From CAZFDE01 sp964517795 (GTDB lineage Bacteria; Planctomycetota; Phycisphaerae; Sedimentisphaerales; Anaerobacaceae), in assembly GCA_964517795.1 (NCBI GenBank), contig CAZFDE010000046.1, forward strand, positions 1-20,855: a stretch of DNA of 20,855 nucleotides, in the 5' to 3' direction. Positions 7,690-15,687 of this stretch are shown one piece after another. The translations under genes and the position numbers were made by a program. Position 1 is the first letter of the stretch. Each line of letters opens with the position of its first letter. The notes under the pieces were generated by a model that ran no database searches, was not told the origin of the DNA, and saw only the letters and a program-made list of their open reading frames with translations.

Positions 7690-9849
7690 ATGTTTGATGT
7701 ATTGAAAGTAGAACGGCAAATCGGCGAACACACCCTGACGATCGAGACGGGCAAGATCGCCCGGCAGGCGCACGGGGCCGTAACGGTCCAGTACGGCGAT
7801 ACGGTTGTGCTGGTGGCGGCGACGACGGCCGCGCCGCGAAACGAGGAGATCGATTTTTTCCCGCTGAGTGTGGATTATCGCGAAAAGCAAAGCGCGGCCG
7901 GCAAGTTTCCCGGCGGTTTTATTAAGCGCGAAGGGCGTCCCAGCACCAAGGAGATTCTGACTGCGCGGATGATCGACCGGCCGATTCGGCCGCTGTTCCC
8001 GGACGGCTATTTCCAGGAGGTCCAGATCATGGCGACCGTGCTGAGTTTCGACGGCGAGAACGATCCGGATATTCTGTGTATGATCGGCGCCAGCGCGGCG
8101 CTGAGTATCAGCAAGATTCCGTTTATGGGGCCTTTAGGGGCATGCCGCGTGGGGCGGGTCAATGGCGAAATGGTGGTCAACCCGACGCACAGCCAATTGG
8201 CCGAAAGCGATATGAATGTGCTGGTCGCGGGCAAGCAGGAAGAGCTGAATATGATCGAAGTGGCCGCCAAGCAGCTTCCCGAATCGGTGATCGCCGAGGG
8301 ATGTCAAACGGCGCATGACGGTGTTAAGCAGATTTGCGAGATGATCGACGAACTAGCGGGTAAAAAGCCGGTCGAAAAAGAGGCACCGGTTGAAGCGATC
8401 GATTCGCAGATCATGGACGAATTGACCGGTCAGTTGACCGATAAACTTTATGACATGAAACAAATCGCCGACAAACAGCAGCGCGACGAGGCGGTCAGTG
8501 GGTTGTTCGAGCAGTGTCGCGAGCAGTATTGCCAGAGCGACGATCCGGCGGTCGAGCCGCGATGCACCAAGCGCGTGATGAACCGGATGCTGGACGCGAT
8601 CGAAGAAAATGTGGTTCGCAAACTGCTGCTGGAGGGCAAGCGTATCGACGGCCGCGGTTTTGACGATGTTCGCCCGATCGATTGTCAGGTTGGTATCCTG
8701 CCGCGGACGCACGGCTCGGCGATCTTTACCCGCGGTCAGACCCAGGCGCTGGTCAGCGTGACCTTGGGGACGATTCGCGACGCCCAGATCATTGACGGGC
8801 TGCTGGAAGAATATTCTCAGCGGTTTACGCTGCATTATAATTTCCCGCCGTATTCGGTCGGCGAAGTTCGTCCGATCCGGGGCCCGGGAAGACGTGAGAT
8901 CGGTCACGGCGCGCTGGCGGAAAAGGCGCTGGATCAGGTCAAGCCCAGTGACGAAGAATTCGCTTATACGATCCGGATCGTTTCGGATATCACCGAATCG
9001 AACGGGTCCAGTTCGATGGCGACTGTTTGCGGCGGCACGCTGGCGTTGATGGACGCGGGCGTTCCGATCGACAAGCCGGTGGCGGGGATATCGATCGGCC
9101 TGATCACCGACAAGCAAAACGGCGATTACAAACTGTTGACCGATATCATCGGCGAAGAGGACCATTTCGGGGAGATGGATTTCAAGGTTGCCGGGACCAC
9201 CGAAGGGATCACTGCGATCCAGTTGGATATCAAACGCGAAGGACTGGCGATGGATGTGATGGCCGCGGCGATGGAAAAAGCCAAGCAGGCCCGACTCAAG
9301 ATTCTCGAGACGATGACTCAGACGATCAGCGCGCCGCGCGAACAGCTCAGTACGTATGCACCGAAATTGATTGCGGTTGAGATCGATCCGGAATTCATCG
9401 GCCGGGTGATCGGGCCGGGCGGCAAGATGATCAAGAGCATTCAGGAGCAGACCAATACCACCATCGAGATCGAAGAGGACGGGACGGTCTTTATCAGTTG
9501 CGTCGGCGGTGACGGGCATTTCGAGGCCAAGGAGATCATCGAATCGATGACTCAGCCGCCGGAAGTCGGCAAGCTGTATCCGAAATCGAAAGTCGTTTCG
9601 GTCAAGGATTTCGGTGTCTTTGTCGAATTCGCCCCCGGGGTCGAAGGGCTTTGTCATATCAGCGAACTGAGCGGCGGCTACGTCAAGAGCGTCGATGAGG
9701 TCTGCAAGATGGGCGATATTATTCCGGTTAAGCTGATCAATATCGACGAGCAGGGCCGGTTCAAGCTTTCGCGGAAGGCCGCGATGAAAGAACTGGGGCT
9801 TAAGGACGAGACCGAGGACAAGCCGAAAAAGGACAAAGGCAAGCGATAA
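7690..9849 (+). CDS. pnp: polyribonucleotide nucleotidyltransferase (PNPase)
   Basis: A 719-residue enzyme that degrades RNA 3' to 5' using phosphate and can run in reverse to add tails. The first RNase PH domain (about 12-145) has FFPLSVDYREKQSAAGKFPGG. An alpha-helical linker follows, then the second, catalytic RNase PH domain (about 325-545) with GEVRPIRGPGRREIGHGALAE and SDITESNGSSSMATVCGG. The KH domain (about 560-620) shows IGRVIGPGGKMIKSI. The S1 domain (about 630-695) shows VKDFGVFVEFAPGVEGLCHISEL. All parts expected for the trimeric enzyme are present. The charged tail KDETEDKPKKDKGKR is usual. GAGG about 10 bases upstream supports this start. Confidence 0.97.
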   Translation: MFDVLKVERQIGEHTLTIETGKIARQAHGAVTVQYGDTVVLVAATTAAPRNEEIDFFPLSVDYREKQSAAGKFPGGFIKREGRPSTKEILTARMIDRPIRPLFPDGYFQEVQIMATVLSFDGENDPDILCMIGASAALSISKIPFMGPLGACRVGRVNGEMVVNPTHSQLAESDMNVLVAGKQEELNMIEVAAKQLPESVIAEGCQTAHDGVKQICEMIDELAGKKPVEKEAPVEAIDSQIMDELTGQLTDKLYDMKQIADKQQRDEAVSGLFEQCREQYCQSDDPAVEPRCTKRVMNRMLDAIEENVVRKLLLEGKRIDGRGFDDVRPIDCQVGILPRTHGSAIFTRGQTQALVSVTLGTIRDAQIIDGLLEEYSQRFTLHYNFPPYSVGEVRPIRGPGRREIGHGALAEKALDQVKPSDEEFAYTIRIVSDITESNGSSSMATVCGGTLALMDAGVPIDKPVAGISIGLITDKQNGDYKLLTDIIGEEDHFGEMDFKVAGTTEGITAIQLDIKREGLAMDVMAAAMEKAKQARLKILETMTQTISAPREQLSTYAPKLIAVEIDPEFIGRVIGPGGKMIKSIQEQTNTTIEIEEDGTVFISCVGGDGHFEAKEIIESMTQPPEVGKLYPKSKVVSVKDFGVFVEFAPGVEGLCHISELSGGYVKSVDEVCKMGDIIPVKLINIDEQGRFKLSRKAAMKELGLKDETEDKPKKDKGKR

Positions 9850-9907
9850 CCCGAGTGTTGTTTGAAGCGTATGAATCTGCTGTTGATCTGGAAGGGATAC
9901 GATAGCG

Positions 9908-10711
9908 GTGTTTGAGTGGATCGCAGGTTTAGTGATTGGTGCAATCGCAGGTGTGTTCGGGTTGGCGGTGTTTCGATCTCGCAGCAAAGCGCCGCCGGAA
10001 TCCTCGGTGTGTTCACAGCAGCTCGAATCGCTCAGCCGCTTGACGGGGGAACTGGCTCACGAGATCAAGAATCCGCTCTCGACGATCAAGATCAATCTGC
10101 GACTGGCGTCCGAGCAGCTTCAGCGGGCGTTCGATCGTGATAAGGATAACGATCAAGTTGGGCAGGCCCTTCGCAAGGTCGGGGTTGTCCGCAAAGAAAC
10201 CGATCGCGTCGAACAGATCCTCGAGGATTTTCTGCAATATATCAAGAATCCCGAACTGCAGCTCGAATCGACCGATCTGAACGAACACGTCGGCGAGGTG
10301 ATCGATTTTTTTATGCCGCACGCCCATACCCACCGGATCACGCTGCGAAGCCGTTTGCATTCGGAGCCGTTGATTTGCAGGATTGACAGCGATATGATAA
10401 AACAAGTGCTGCTGAATTTGTTTTTGAACGCCCAGGAGGTGATGGCCGAGGGTGGGGAGCTGATCGTGGAAACCGGCAAGCAGGGTGACGGGGTATTTAT
10501 CCGGGTCAGCGATACCGGCTGCGGGATTGCGCCGGCGGACCTTGAGCGGATTTTCGAGCCGTATTACAGCTCCAAGCAGGGCGGCAGCGGTCTGGGACTG
10601 GCGACGGCCGAGCGGATCGTCGAGGCCCATCACGGCCGCATTCGTGTGGACAGCGCGCCGGGCAAGGGTTCAGCGTTTACCATCGAATTGCCGCCGGAGC
10701 CGTCGAAGTGA
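9908..10711 (+). CDS. NtrB-like membrane histidine kinase without a sensor domain
   Basis: A 267-residue kinase whose start is GTG, preceded by GAAGGGAT. One N-terminal membrane helix (about 4-22) leads through a 20-residue linker straight into the phosphorylation domain, with His51 in ELAHEIKNPLS. The ATPase domain shows N box LLNLFLNAQEVM (168-179), G1 DTGCGI (202-207), F box IFEPYYSSK (215-223) and G2 GSGLGLATA. The AHEIKNPL box places it with NtrB/AtoS/ZraS kinases that pair with sigma-54 activators, and one is encoded one base downstream. No PAS or periplasmic sensor is visible, so the input probably comes from a partner protein or is detected in the membrane. It lies 58 bases after pnp. 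Confidence 0.92.
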   Translation: MFEWIAGLVIGAIAGVFGLAVFRSRSKAPPESSVCSQQLESLSRLTGELAHEIKNPLSTIKINLRLASEQLQRAFDRDKDNDQVGQALRKVGVVRKETDRVEQILEDFLQYIKNPELQLESTDLNEHVGEVIDFFMPHAHTHRITLRSRLHSEPLICRIDSDMIKQVLLNLFLNAQEVMAEGGELIVETGKQGDGVFIRVSDTGCGIAPADLERIFEPYYSSKQGGSGLGLATAERIVEAHHGRIRVDSAPGKGSAFTIELPPEPSK

Positions 10712-10712
10712 G

Positions 10713-12095
10713 ATGAATATGAAACAGAATATGGCCATTTTGGTTGTGGATGACGAACGCGATCATGCCGACGGGATCGTCGAATCGCTCAAGGACACCT
10801 GTCCGGATACGATGGCTGTTTATAACGGCAAAGATGCGCTCGAGGTGCTTGATAATCGCAGCATCGATATTGTCGTGACCGATCTGAAACTGGGCGGTGA
10901 CATCAGCGGCCTGGATGTGCTGCGTCGGGCACTCGAATTGAACCCGCATATTCATGTTATTCTGATCACGGCATACGGGACGATCGATACCTGCAAGGAA
11001 GCGATCAAACAGGGGGCTTACGATTATCTGATCAAGCCGATCGACATCGATCAACTTCGTGCATTAGTGACTCAGGCGGGTAAGGAAGTCGCGCGGTATC
11101 GCAGTGACCGACAAACCGCACACGATGACAAGATCGTGGACGGTTTCTGGTTCGAGGGCGTGCGTGGTGAGAACCCGCAGATCCGCCATGTCTTCGATGT
11201 GGTCCGTCGCGTGGCCGCGACCGATATTTCAGTTTTGATCCAAGGCCCTTCGGGGACCGGCAAGGAGTTGCTGGCCAATGCGATCCATCAAAATTCGCGT
11301 CGCCGCAGCGGGCCTTTTGTGCCAGTCAATTGTGCCGGCCTGACCGAAACGCTGCTGGAAAGTGAATTGTTCGGCCACGCCAAAGGCGCATTTACCGGGG
11401 CGACCGCCGACCGAAAGGGACTGTTCGAAAATGCTCACGGCGGTACGCTTTTTCTCGACGAGATTGGTGACATGCCGCTGAACATGCAGGCCAAACTGCT
11501 GCGGGTTCTGGAAGACGGGATTGTTACACCGGTCGGCTCGAATAAACGCATCACGGTTGATATTCGTTTGATCAGTGCGACCAACCACGATCTGGGTCAA
11601 TTGGTGGACGAGAAGAAATTCCGTCAGGATTTGTTTTTCCGCATCAAGGGGGTCAATATCACGCTGCCGGGTTTGCATGAGCGGCCCGAGGATATTCCGC
11701 TGCTGGTCGATTACTTTATTGATGAGGCCGCCGCGCAGATCGGCTCATCGGTTAGCGGCATCAGCGAGCCGGCCATGAACATCCTGGTCAATTACCAATG
11801 GCCCGGCAATATTCGCCAGCTTCGTACCTGTATTCGCACGATGATCGTTATGGCGGACGGTGACCAACTGGATGTTCAGGATATTCCGCCAGAGGTCCGC
11901 AATATCCGACAGCTTTCCGGCAGCGTCTCATCGACGAAAACACCGCTGGGCCAAATGCCGCTGGATGAGATCGAAAAGCAGGCGATTATCGAAACCCTTG
12001 CCCGGACTAACAATAACCGGGAACAGGCGGCCAAAATTCTGGGTATTGGCGAACGCACTCTCTACCGCAAGATCAAGGAATATGGATTGTCATGA
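10713..12095 (+). CDS. NtrC-family sigma-54-dependent response regulator
   Basis: A 460-residue activator of sigma-54 promoters. The receiver domain (about 7-120) has D13/D14, phosphorylated D57 (VVTDLKL), T87 and K108. The AAA+ domain (about 148-375) has Walker A GPSGTGKE (178-185), the sigma-54 contact loop GAFTGA (225-230), Walker B GGTLFLDEIGDMP and WPGNIRQL. A Fis-type helix-turn-helix closes the protein (about 420-459: NNNREQAAKILGIGERTLYRKI). All residues for ATP-driven activation are intact. The frame is open further upstream, but that part overlaps the kinase gene, so the ATG at 10713 (or 10719), directly after the kinase stop, is the start. Its target genes are not evident, and no clear sigma-54 promoter was found nearby. 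Confidence 0.95.
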   Translation: MNMKQNMAILVVDDERDHADGIVESLKDTCPDTMAVYNGKDALEVLDNRSIDIVVTDLKLGGDISGLDVLRRALELNPHIHVILITAYGTIDTCKEAIKQGAYDYLIKPIDIDQLRALVTQAGKEVARYRSDRQTAHDDKIVDGFWFEGVRGENPQIRHVFDVVRRVAATDISVLIQGPSGTGKELLANAIHQNSRRRSGPFVPVNCAGLTETLLESELFGHAKGAFTGATADRKGLFENAHGGTLFLDEIGDMPLNMQAKLLRVLEDGIVTPVGSNKRITVDIRLISATNHDLGQLVDEKKFRQDLFFRIKGVNITLPGLHERPEDIPLLVDYFIDEAAAQIGSSVSGISEPAMNILVNYQWPGNIRQLRTCIRTMIVMADGDQLDVQDIPPEVRNIRQLSGSVSSTKTPLGQMPLDEIEKQAIIETLARTNNNREQAAKILGIGERTLYRKIKEYGLS

Positions 12096-12112
12096 GTGTC
12101 AAATACTCATGA
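12090..12112 (+). terminator. hairpin across the stop codon of the NtrC-type gene
   Basis: TCATGAGT (12090-12097) pairs perfectly with ACTCATGA (12105-12112) across a 7-base loop, and the TGA stop lies inside the left arm. No T-run follows, so it is a weak terminator candidate at best. It may protect the 3' end of the transcript. Confidence 0.35.
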
Positions 12113-12152
12113 TTCAAATTCGGGTTTCAGATTTCTGCCAATATGCAGTACT

Positions 12153-12311
12153 TAGAGCACTTTAATTTTTCGTGCTCCGTTTATCCCTGTTGCGGCTTCG
12201 GCCGACTGCGTCAGATATGCTCGCAATATTTTAATATTGCTGTGCTGTCTTCCTTGTCGGCCTTGTCCTAACGACGGCCTAAATCGGAGCAGAAAATATT
12301 AAAGTGCTCTA
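12153..12311. mobile_element. MITE-like palindromic element with TA target duplication
   Basis: Terminal inverted repeats of 25 bases (12155-12179 and 12285-12309) match at 22 of 25 positions and begin GAGCACTTTAAT. Each end is flanked by TA (12153-12154 and 12310-12311), the duplication made by IS630/Tc1-mariner transposases. The middle continues the symmetry, with GGCCGAC against GTCGGCC and a central GCAATATT-TT-AATATTGC (12223-12240) at the exact midpoint, so the whole 155 bases could fold as one hairpin. There is no coding capacity. It lies between convergent genes and supplies the TAG stop of the gene on its right. It could also act as a two-way terminator. Confidence 0.7.
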
Positions 12312-13148
12312 TTGTGCCACATCAACGAAGAGGGATTTTTTGAACCAGAAGCGGCCGGGGTTGCGGCCAAAGTAAACCACCTGCTCGTATAGATCGTTGG
12401 CGTAGCTTCGGTCGGGTTGGCCCAGTGCTGCGATCAGTTCCGATTTTCGCATATCCGATGGGTAACGGCCGCTGCGGATTGCTTCGATCCGTGCCATGCG
12501 GAAGCCCGTCCGGGGGGCGCCTGCAGATTGTTCGGCAGTCCGGGTGAATCGCGGTTCGTCGCCTGTTTGTCGGTCCGTTGCGGATGCGGGTGTTTGTTGA
12601 CTTGTCTGTAATTTGGCCAGCAGCTTTTTCTGGTCGGCTTTGTAAACCGCGTTTTCTTTGGCAAGCTGAGTGTTCATGGTGCGGAGAATATCGGTGCGCG
12701 CATTCAATTGGCCAATATCGGCTTTCACTGTTTCCAGTTGCTCGGTGAGTTGGTAATTGTCCATAAATAACTGCTCGTTTTTAAATCCCAGGCCGGTCGT
12801 GCGAAATCCCATCACGATATTGGCGATCAGTGAAATCGCCAGTGCGGCCATCAGGGTGAACGCGGCCAGTTGCCAGCGGCTGCGCGATCGAATAATGAAA
12901 TTGGCCGAGGCTTGCGCCTGGGCCAGGGCATGCTGCATCAATGTTTCGATGGTGGGGGTATCCTCTTCGGCCTGCTGCTGTTGATTCTCCGAGGCATCGA
13001 CATCGATCAGGACCCGATCGTCCTGGTGCAGGGTGGTCACCTGCTGATGCTGCGCCCAAGTCTTGACCTGATCGGGATCGACCCCTTTCATCGCGGCGTA
13101 TTCTTCGATTGTGGCCGTCTTCGGTTTTTCGTATGTTGCTGTTTCCAT
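12309..13148 (-). CDS. membrane protein with HTH-like N-terminus and coiled coil
   Basis: A 279-residue protein of unknown function. Residues 12-50 (IEEYAAMKGVDPDQVKTWA, then DDRVLIDVD) resemble a MerR/excisionase-type helix-turn-helix. A Gln/Glu-rich linker (about 54-90), one membrane helix (about 94-115), a heptad-like coiled coil (about 122-182) and a polar linker follow. The C-terminal 55 residues (SELIAALGQPDRSY and VVYFGRN) recall a BamE/SmpA-like fold. A helix-turn-helix on a membrane anchor with an outer domain suggests transmembrane signalling or a structural protein, but neither is proven. AAGGAT about 8 bases upstream supports the start. The stop TAG is made by the TA flank and first base of the MITE-like element, so the original C-terminus may have been slightly different. 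Confidence 0.75.
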   Translation of the reverse strand: METATYEKPKTATIEEYAAMKGVDPDQVKTWAQHQQVTTLHQDDRVLIDVDASENQQQQAEEDTPTIETLMQHALAQAQASANFIIRSRSRWQLAAFTLMAALAISLIANIVMGFRTTGLGFKNEQLFMDNYQLTEQLETVKADIGQLNARTDILRTMNTQLAKENAVYKADQKKLLAKLQTSQQTPASATDRQTGDEPRFTRTAEQSAGAPRTGFRMARIEAIRSGRYPSDMRKSELIAALGQPDRSYANDLYEQVVYFGRNPGRFWFKKSLFVDVAQ

Positions 13149-13399
13149 GCTATTATCCTTACACTTAGGTCTCTATTGAATTTCGGCGTCCCCAATCGGT
13201 TTTCTTTAGCATTCCCGTTCCGTTTAAGCTGCCGTCCGATAAACCGACGGATTCAATTGCTATAGATGGTCTTTTGTTGTCAGCTATTTCAAGTTTTCTT
13301 CGGGTAGATATTGATCCACATTATAGTGAGTGAAATCAAAAGTTTTTGGATTTATGGTAATGTGCTGCAGATACGATCGAAGGTAGCGTGCTACGCCAA

Positions 13400-13990
13400 T
13401 TAATATTCGTAACGGGCATTATGAATCACAGACCATGTGGTCGGTTGGCGATCGAGTTCCACCAACTCGCAGCGTTCGATGAGCCAGTTATTATCGGGTT
13501 GTTTGGCCAGATCGATCTTGAATTTGGTGAGCATCAGGGGTTTATACTCGTAGATCTCGCCTTTTTCATCGAAGAGCGTTCTCACCACCAGGACGATCGA
13601 GGCGTTTTGGCCGGTGATGTCCATTTCGAGAATACGGTGCACATTCTTGGCGATCAACGATTCGGTAATCCGAGACCGAAACAAAGCCTCAAGGGACCGT
13701 TTGGTGCGATGCGTTGAATCGGTATAGTCCTCTGAAATATAACGCAGCATTTCTTTGGGATTTTCTTTTTCGGCCGCATCGACTAAATTTCGGATGACAT
13801 ACCTGATTTTTTCGCGGTCGGTTTTGAAGGCATAATCAATCATAAATGCGGCCAGCAGGATTGCCACGCTGATCAGCCAGACGCTTTTTCGAAAACCATC
13901 GGGCTTGAACATTTGGTAAAAATACAGAATCACAAGACTCGCCGCTGCGGCGGCGATCAGCAACCAGGGATATTCTAATGGATTCCACAT
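13400..13990 (-). CDS. membrane-anchored protein with NTF2/SnoaL-like domain
   Basis: A 196-residue protein with two N-terminal membrane helices (about 8-26 and 36-53). Residues 58-185 look like a cone-shaped NTF2/SnoaL-like domain: it opens DREKIRYVIRNLVDAAEKENPKEMLRYISEDYTDS, and predicted strands follow. This family binds small ligands or partner proteins, and no catalytic residues stand out. It lies 15 bases after the UPF0210 gene, with GGAG about 9 bases before its ATG, so it is probably the last gene of the surE operon. A 251-base gap follows, with only small hairpins (GTAGC/GCTAC at about 13383-13394) and no clear terminator. Confidence 0.75.
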   Translation of the reverse strand: MWNPLEYPWLLIAAAAASLVILYFYQMFKPDGFRKSVWLISVAILLAAFMIDYAFKTDREKIRYVIRNLVDAAEKENPKEMLRYISEDYTDSTHRTKRSLEALFRSRITESLIAKNVHRILEMDITGQNASIVLVVRTLFDEKGEIYEYKPLMLTKFKIDLAKQPDNNWLIERCELVELDRQPTTWSVIHNARYEY

Positions 13991-14005
13991 TTTATAGAGC
14001 TCCGC

Positions 14006-15367
14006 TTAGTTTCTTAGCGATTGGATCGGTGCCGGGATGCGGCCTTTTCGGGTAATGAACTTCGCGGCCGCGGTACGGCTGACCTTCATCACGGGGGCCG
14101 AGCCCAGCAGCCCGCCGAAATGGATGATGTCGCCTTGCTTTTTTCCGGGGATCGGGATCACTCGCACACCTGTTGTCTTGTGATTGATTACACCAATTGC
14201 CAGTTCGTCGGCAATGATCGCCGAGAGGACATCCGCGGGCGTATTGCCCGGCACGGCGAACATGTCCATACCGACCGAACAGACGGCCGTGAGGGCTTCG
14301 AGTTTTTCCAGCGACAGTGCACCGCTCTGGACGGCCCGGACCATGCCGGAATCCTCGCTGACGGGAATGAAGGTGCCCGAGAGGCCGCCGACGTTGCCGG
14401 ATGCCATCGCGCCTCCTTTTTTGACGGCGTCCATCAGCAGGGCGACTGCGGCCGTTGAGCCGGGAAGGCCGATCTGCTTGACGCCCATGGCTTCGATGAT
14501 CTCGGCCACCGAATCACCGGTTACCGTGGTCGAAGCCAGCGAGATATCGACAATGCCGAATTCGACATCCATCAGGGACGCCAGTTCGCGGCCGATCAGC
14601 TCGCCGGCACGGGTAATCTTGAAGACGGTCCGCTTGATGACCTCGGAAAGCTGCGTCAGGTCGCAGTCGGGATTCTGTTTGACCACGTCATGGACGACGC
14701 CGGGCCCGGAGATGCCGATATTCAGTGAGTAATCCGGCTCGCCGATACCATGATGGGCGCCGGCCATAAAGGGATTGTCCTCGGGGACATTGGCAAAGAC
14801 AGCGATCTTGGCACAACCGATACCATGTTTCGTACGGCGGGACAGGGCTTTGAGAACATGGCCGAACCGTTCGATGGCGGTCATATTCATTCCGGCGGCC
14901 GTCGAAGCCAGATTCAAGAAGCTGCATACCCGCTGGGTGCTCGAAAGCGCCTCGGGGATCGATTCGATCAGGTTCCGATCGGCTTTGGTTTGGCCTTTCT
15001 GGACCATCGCACCGAATCCGCCGATGAAATCGATGCCGGCTTTCTCGGCGGCCCGATCCAGTGTTTTGCAAATTGTCACGGCCGCTTTTTGCTGGTTTGC
15101 CAGCGGCTCCAGCAGCAGCGAAACCGGGGTGACCGCAATGCGGCGGTTGGTGATCGGGATGCCGTATTTTTGTTCGAGGGCGTCGGCGTGTCGGTTGAGC
15201 AATTTGCCTTTTTCGACGATCCGTTTTTCAATCCGCTTGCACAGGTTCGGGAGATTCTTATCCATGCAGTCCTTGAGGTTGATACCCAGGGTCGTCGTAC
15301 GGATATCGAAGTGATGAGCGAGGGTCATCTTGACGGTTTCGAATACTTCTTCGACGGAGATTCGCAT
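14006..15367 (-). CDS. UPF0210 / DUF711 (PFL-like fold) family protein
   Basis: A 453-residue cytoplasmic protein of the conserved UPF0210 family, full length. The typical N-terminus (VFETVKMTLAHHFDIRTTTLGI) and Gly-rich blocks such as NIGISGPGVVHDVV and GLPGSTAAVALLMDAV are present, as are GGLSGTFIPVSEDSGMV and the C-terminal IHFGGLLGSAPVM. The family resembles the pyruvate formate-lyase/ribonucleotide reductase barrel, and its reaction is not known. It is nearly always paired with an ACT-domain protein, as here, where that gene ends two bases upstream. The ACT partner suggests control by an amino acid or similar small ligand. Confidence 0.92.
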   Translation of the reverse strand: MRISVEEVFETVKMTLAHHFDIRTTTLGINLKDCMDKNLPNLCKRIEKRIVEKGKLLNRHADALEQKYGIPITNRRIAVTPVSLLLEPLANQQKAAVTICKTLDRAAEKAGIDFIGGFGAMVQKGQTKADRNLIESIPEALSSTQRVCSFLNLASTAAGMNMTAIERFGHVLKALSRRTKHGIGCAKIAVFANVPEDNPFMAGAHHGIGEPDYSLNIGISGPGVVHDVVKQNPDCDLTQLSEVIKRTVFKITRAGELIGRELASLMDVEFGIVDISLASTTVTGDSVAEIIEAMGVKQIGLPGSTAAVALLMDAVKKGGAMASGNVGGLSGTFIPVSEDSGMVRAVQSGALSLEKLEALTAVCSVGMDMFAVPGNTPADVLSAIIADELAIGVINHKTTGVRVIPIPGKKQGDIIHFGGLLGSAPVMKVSRTAAAKFITRKGRIPAPIQSLRN

Positions 15368-15369
15368 GA

Positions 15370-15675
15370 TTATACCCTATGCATGGCTTTGAAAATGTTT
15401 TCGTCCTGAAGGGTGATCGCCAGATCCATTTCTCTGGCCAGCTTATCTGCGGTTTTTTTGATTTTGTCCATACCGATCGCGGCGTTGGCGATATCCATGG
15501 CCATGGTCATGACGAAATAGTCTTCCATGATTTTCTGGTTGACATCGACGATGTTGATATTGGCTTTGGCCATGGCGTTGGCGAGTTTGGCGATGATACC
15601 GACCTTATCGACGCCGGTAACCGTCATGATGCAGATCTGCTGTTTTTGCGGTTTTTTCGTTTTCTTTTTTGCCAT
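15370..15675 (-). CDS. ACT-domain regulatory protein, UPF0237 family
   Basis: A 101-residue protein with a Lys-rich start (MAKKKTKKPQKQQ) and one ACT domain (about 15-90). The ligand-site region reads TVTGVDKVGIIAKLANAMAKANINIVDV, like GcvR-type and UPF0237 proteins that sense amino acids. It probably regulates or forms a complex with the UPF0210 protein encoded two bases downstream. It starts 12 bases after the surE stop, with GGGAGA about 6-8 bases before the ATG. The basic extension is longer than in usual 88-90-residue family members. Confidence 0.92.
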   Translation of the reverse strand: MAKKKTKKPQKQQICIMTVTGVDKVGIIAKLANAMAKANINIVDVNQKIMEDYFVMTMAMDIANAAIGMDKIKKTADKLAREMDLAITLQDENIFKAMHRV

Positions 15676-15687
15676 GGGATTCTCCCG

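Noticed and set aside
8353..9987. A 544-codon open frame on the minus strand opposite pnp.
   Set aside because: It lies wholly opposite well-conserved pnp domains, has Arg/Asp/His-rich composition typical of antisense frames in GC-rich genes, and matches no family.
10485..10712. Extended N-terminus of the NtrC-type regulator.
   Set aside because: It overlaps the kinase in another frame, is Arg/Ser-rich noise, and the receiver domain starts normally at the ATG 10713.
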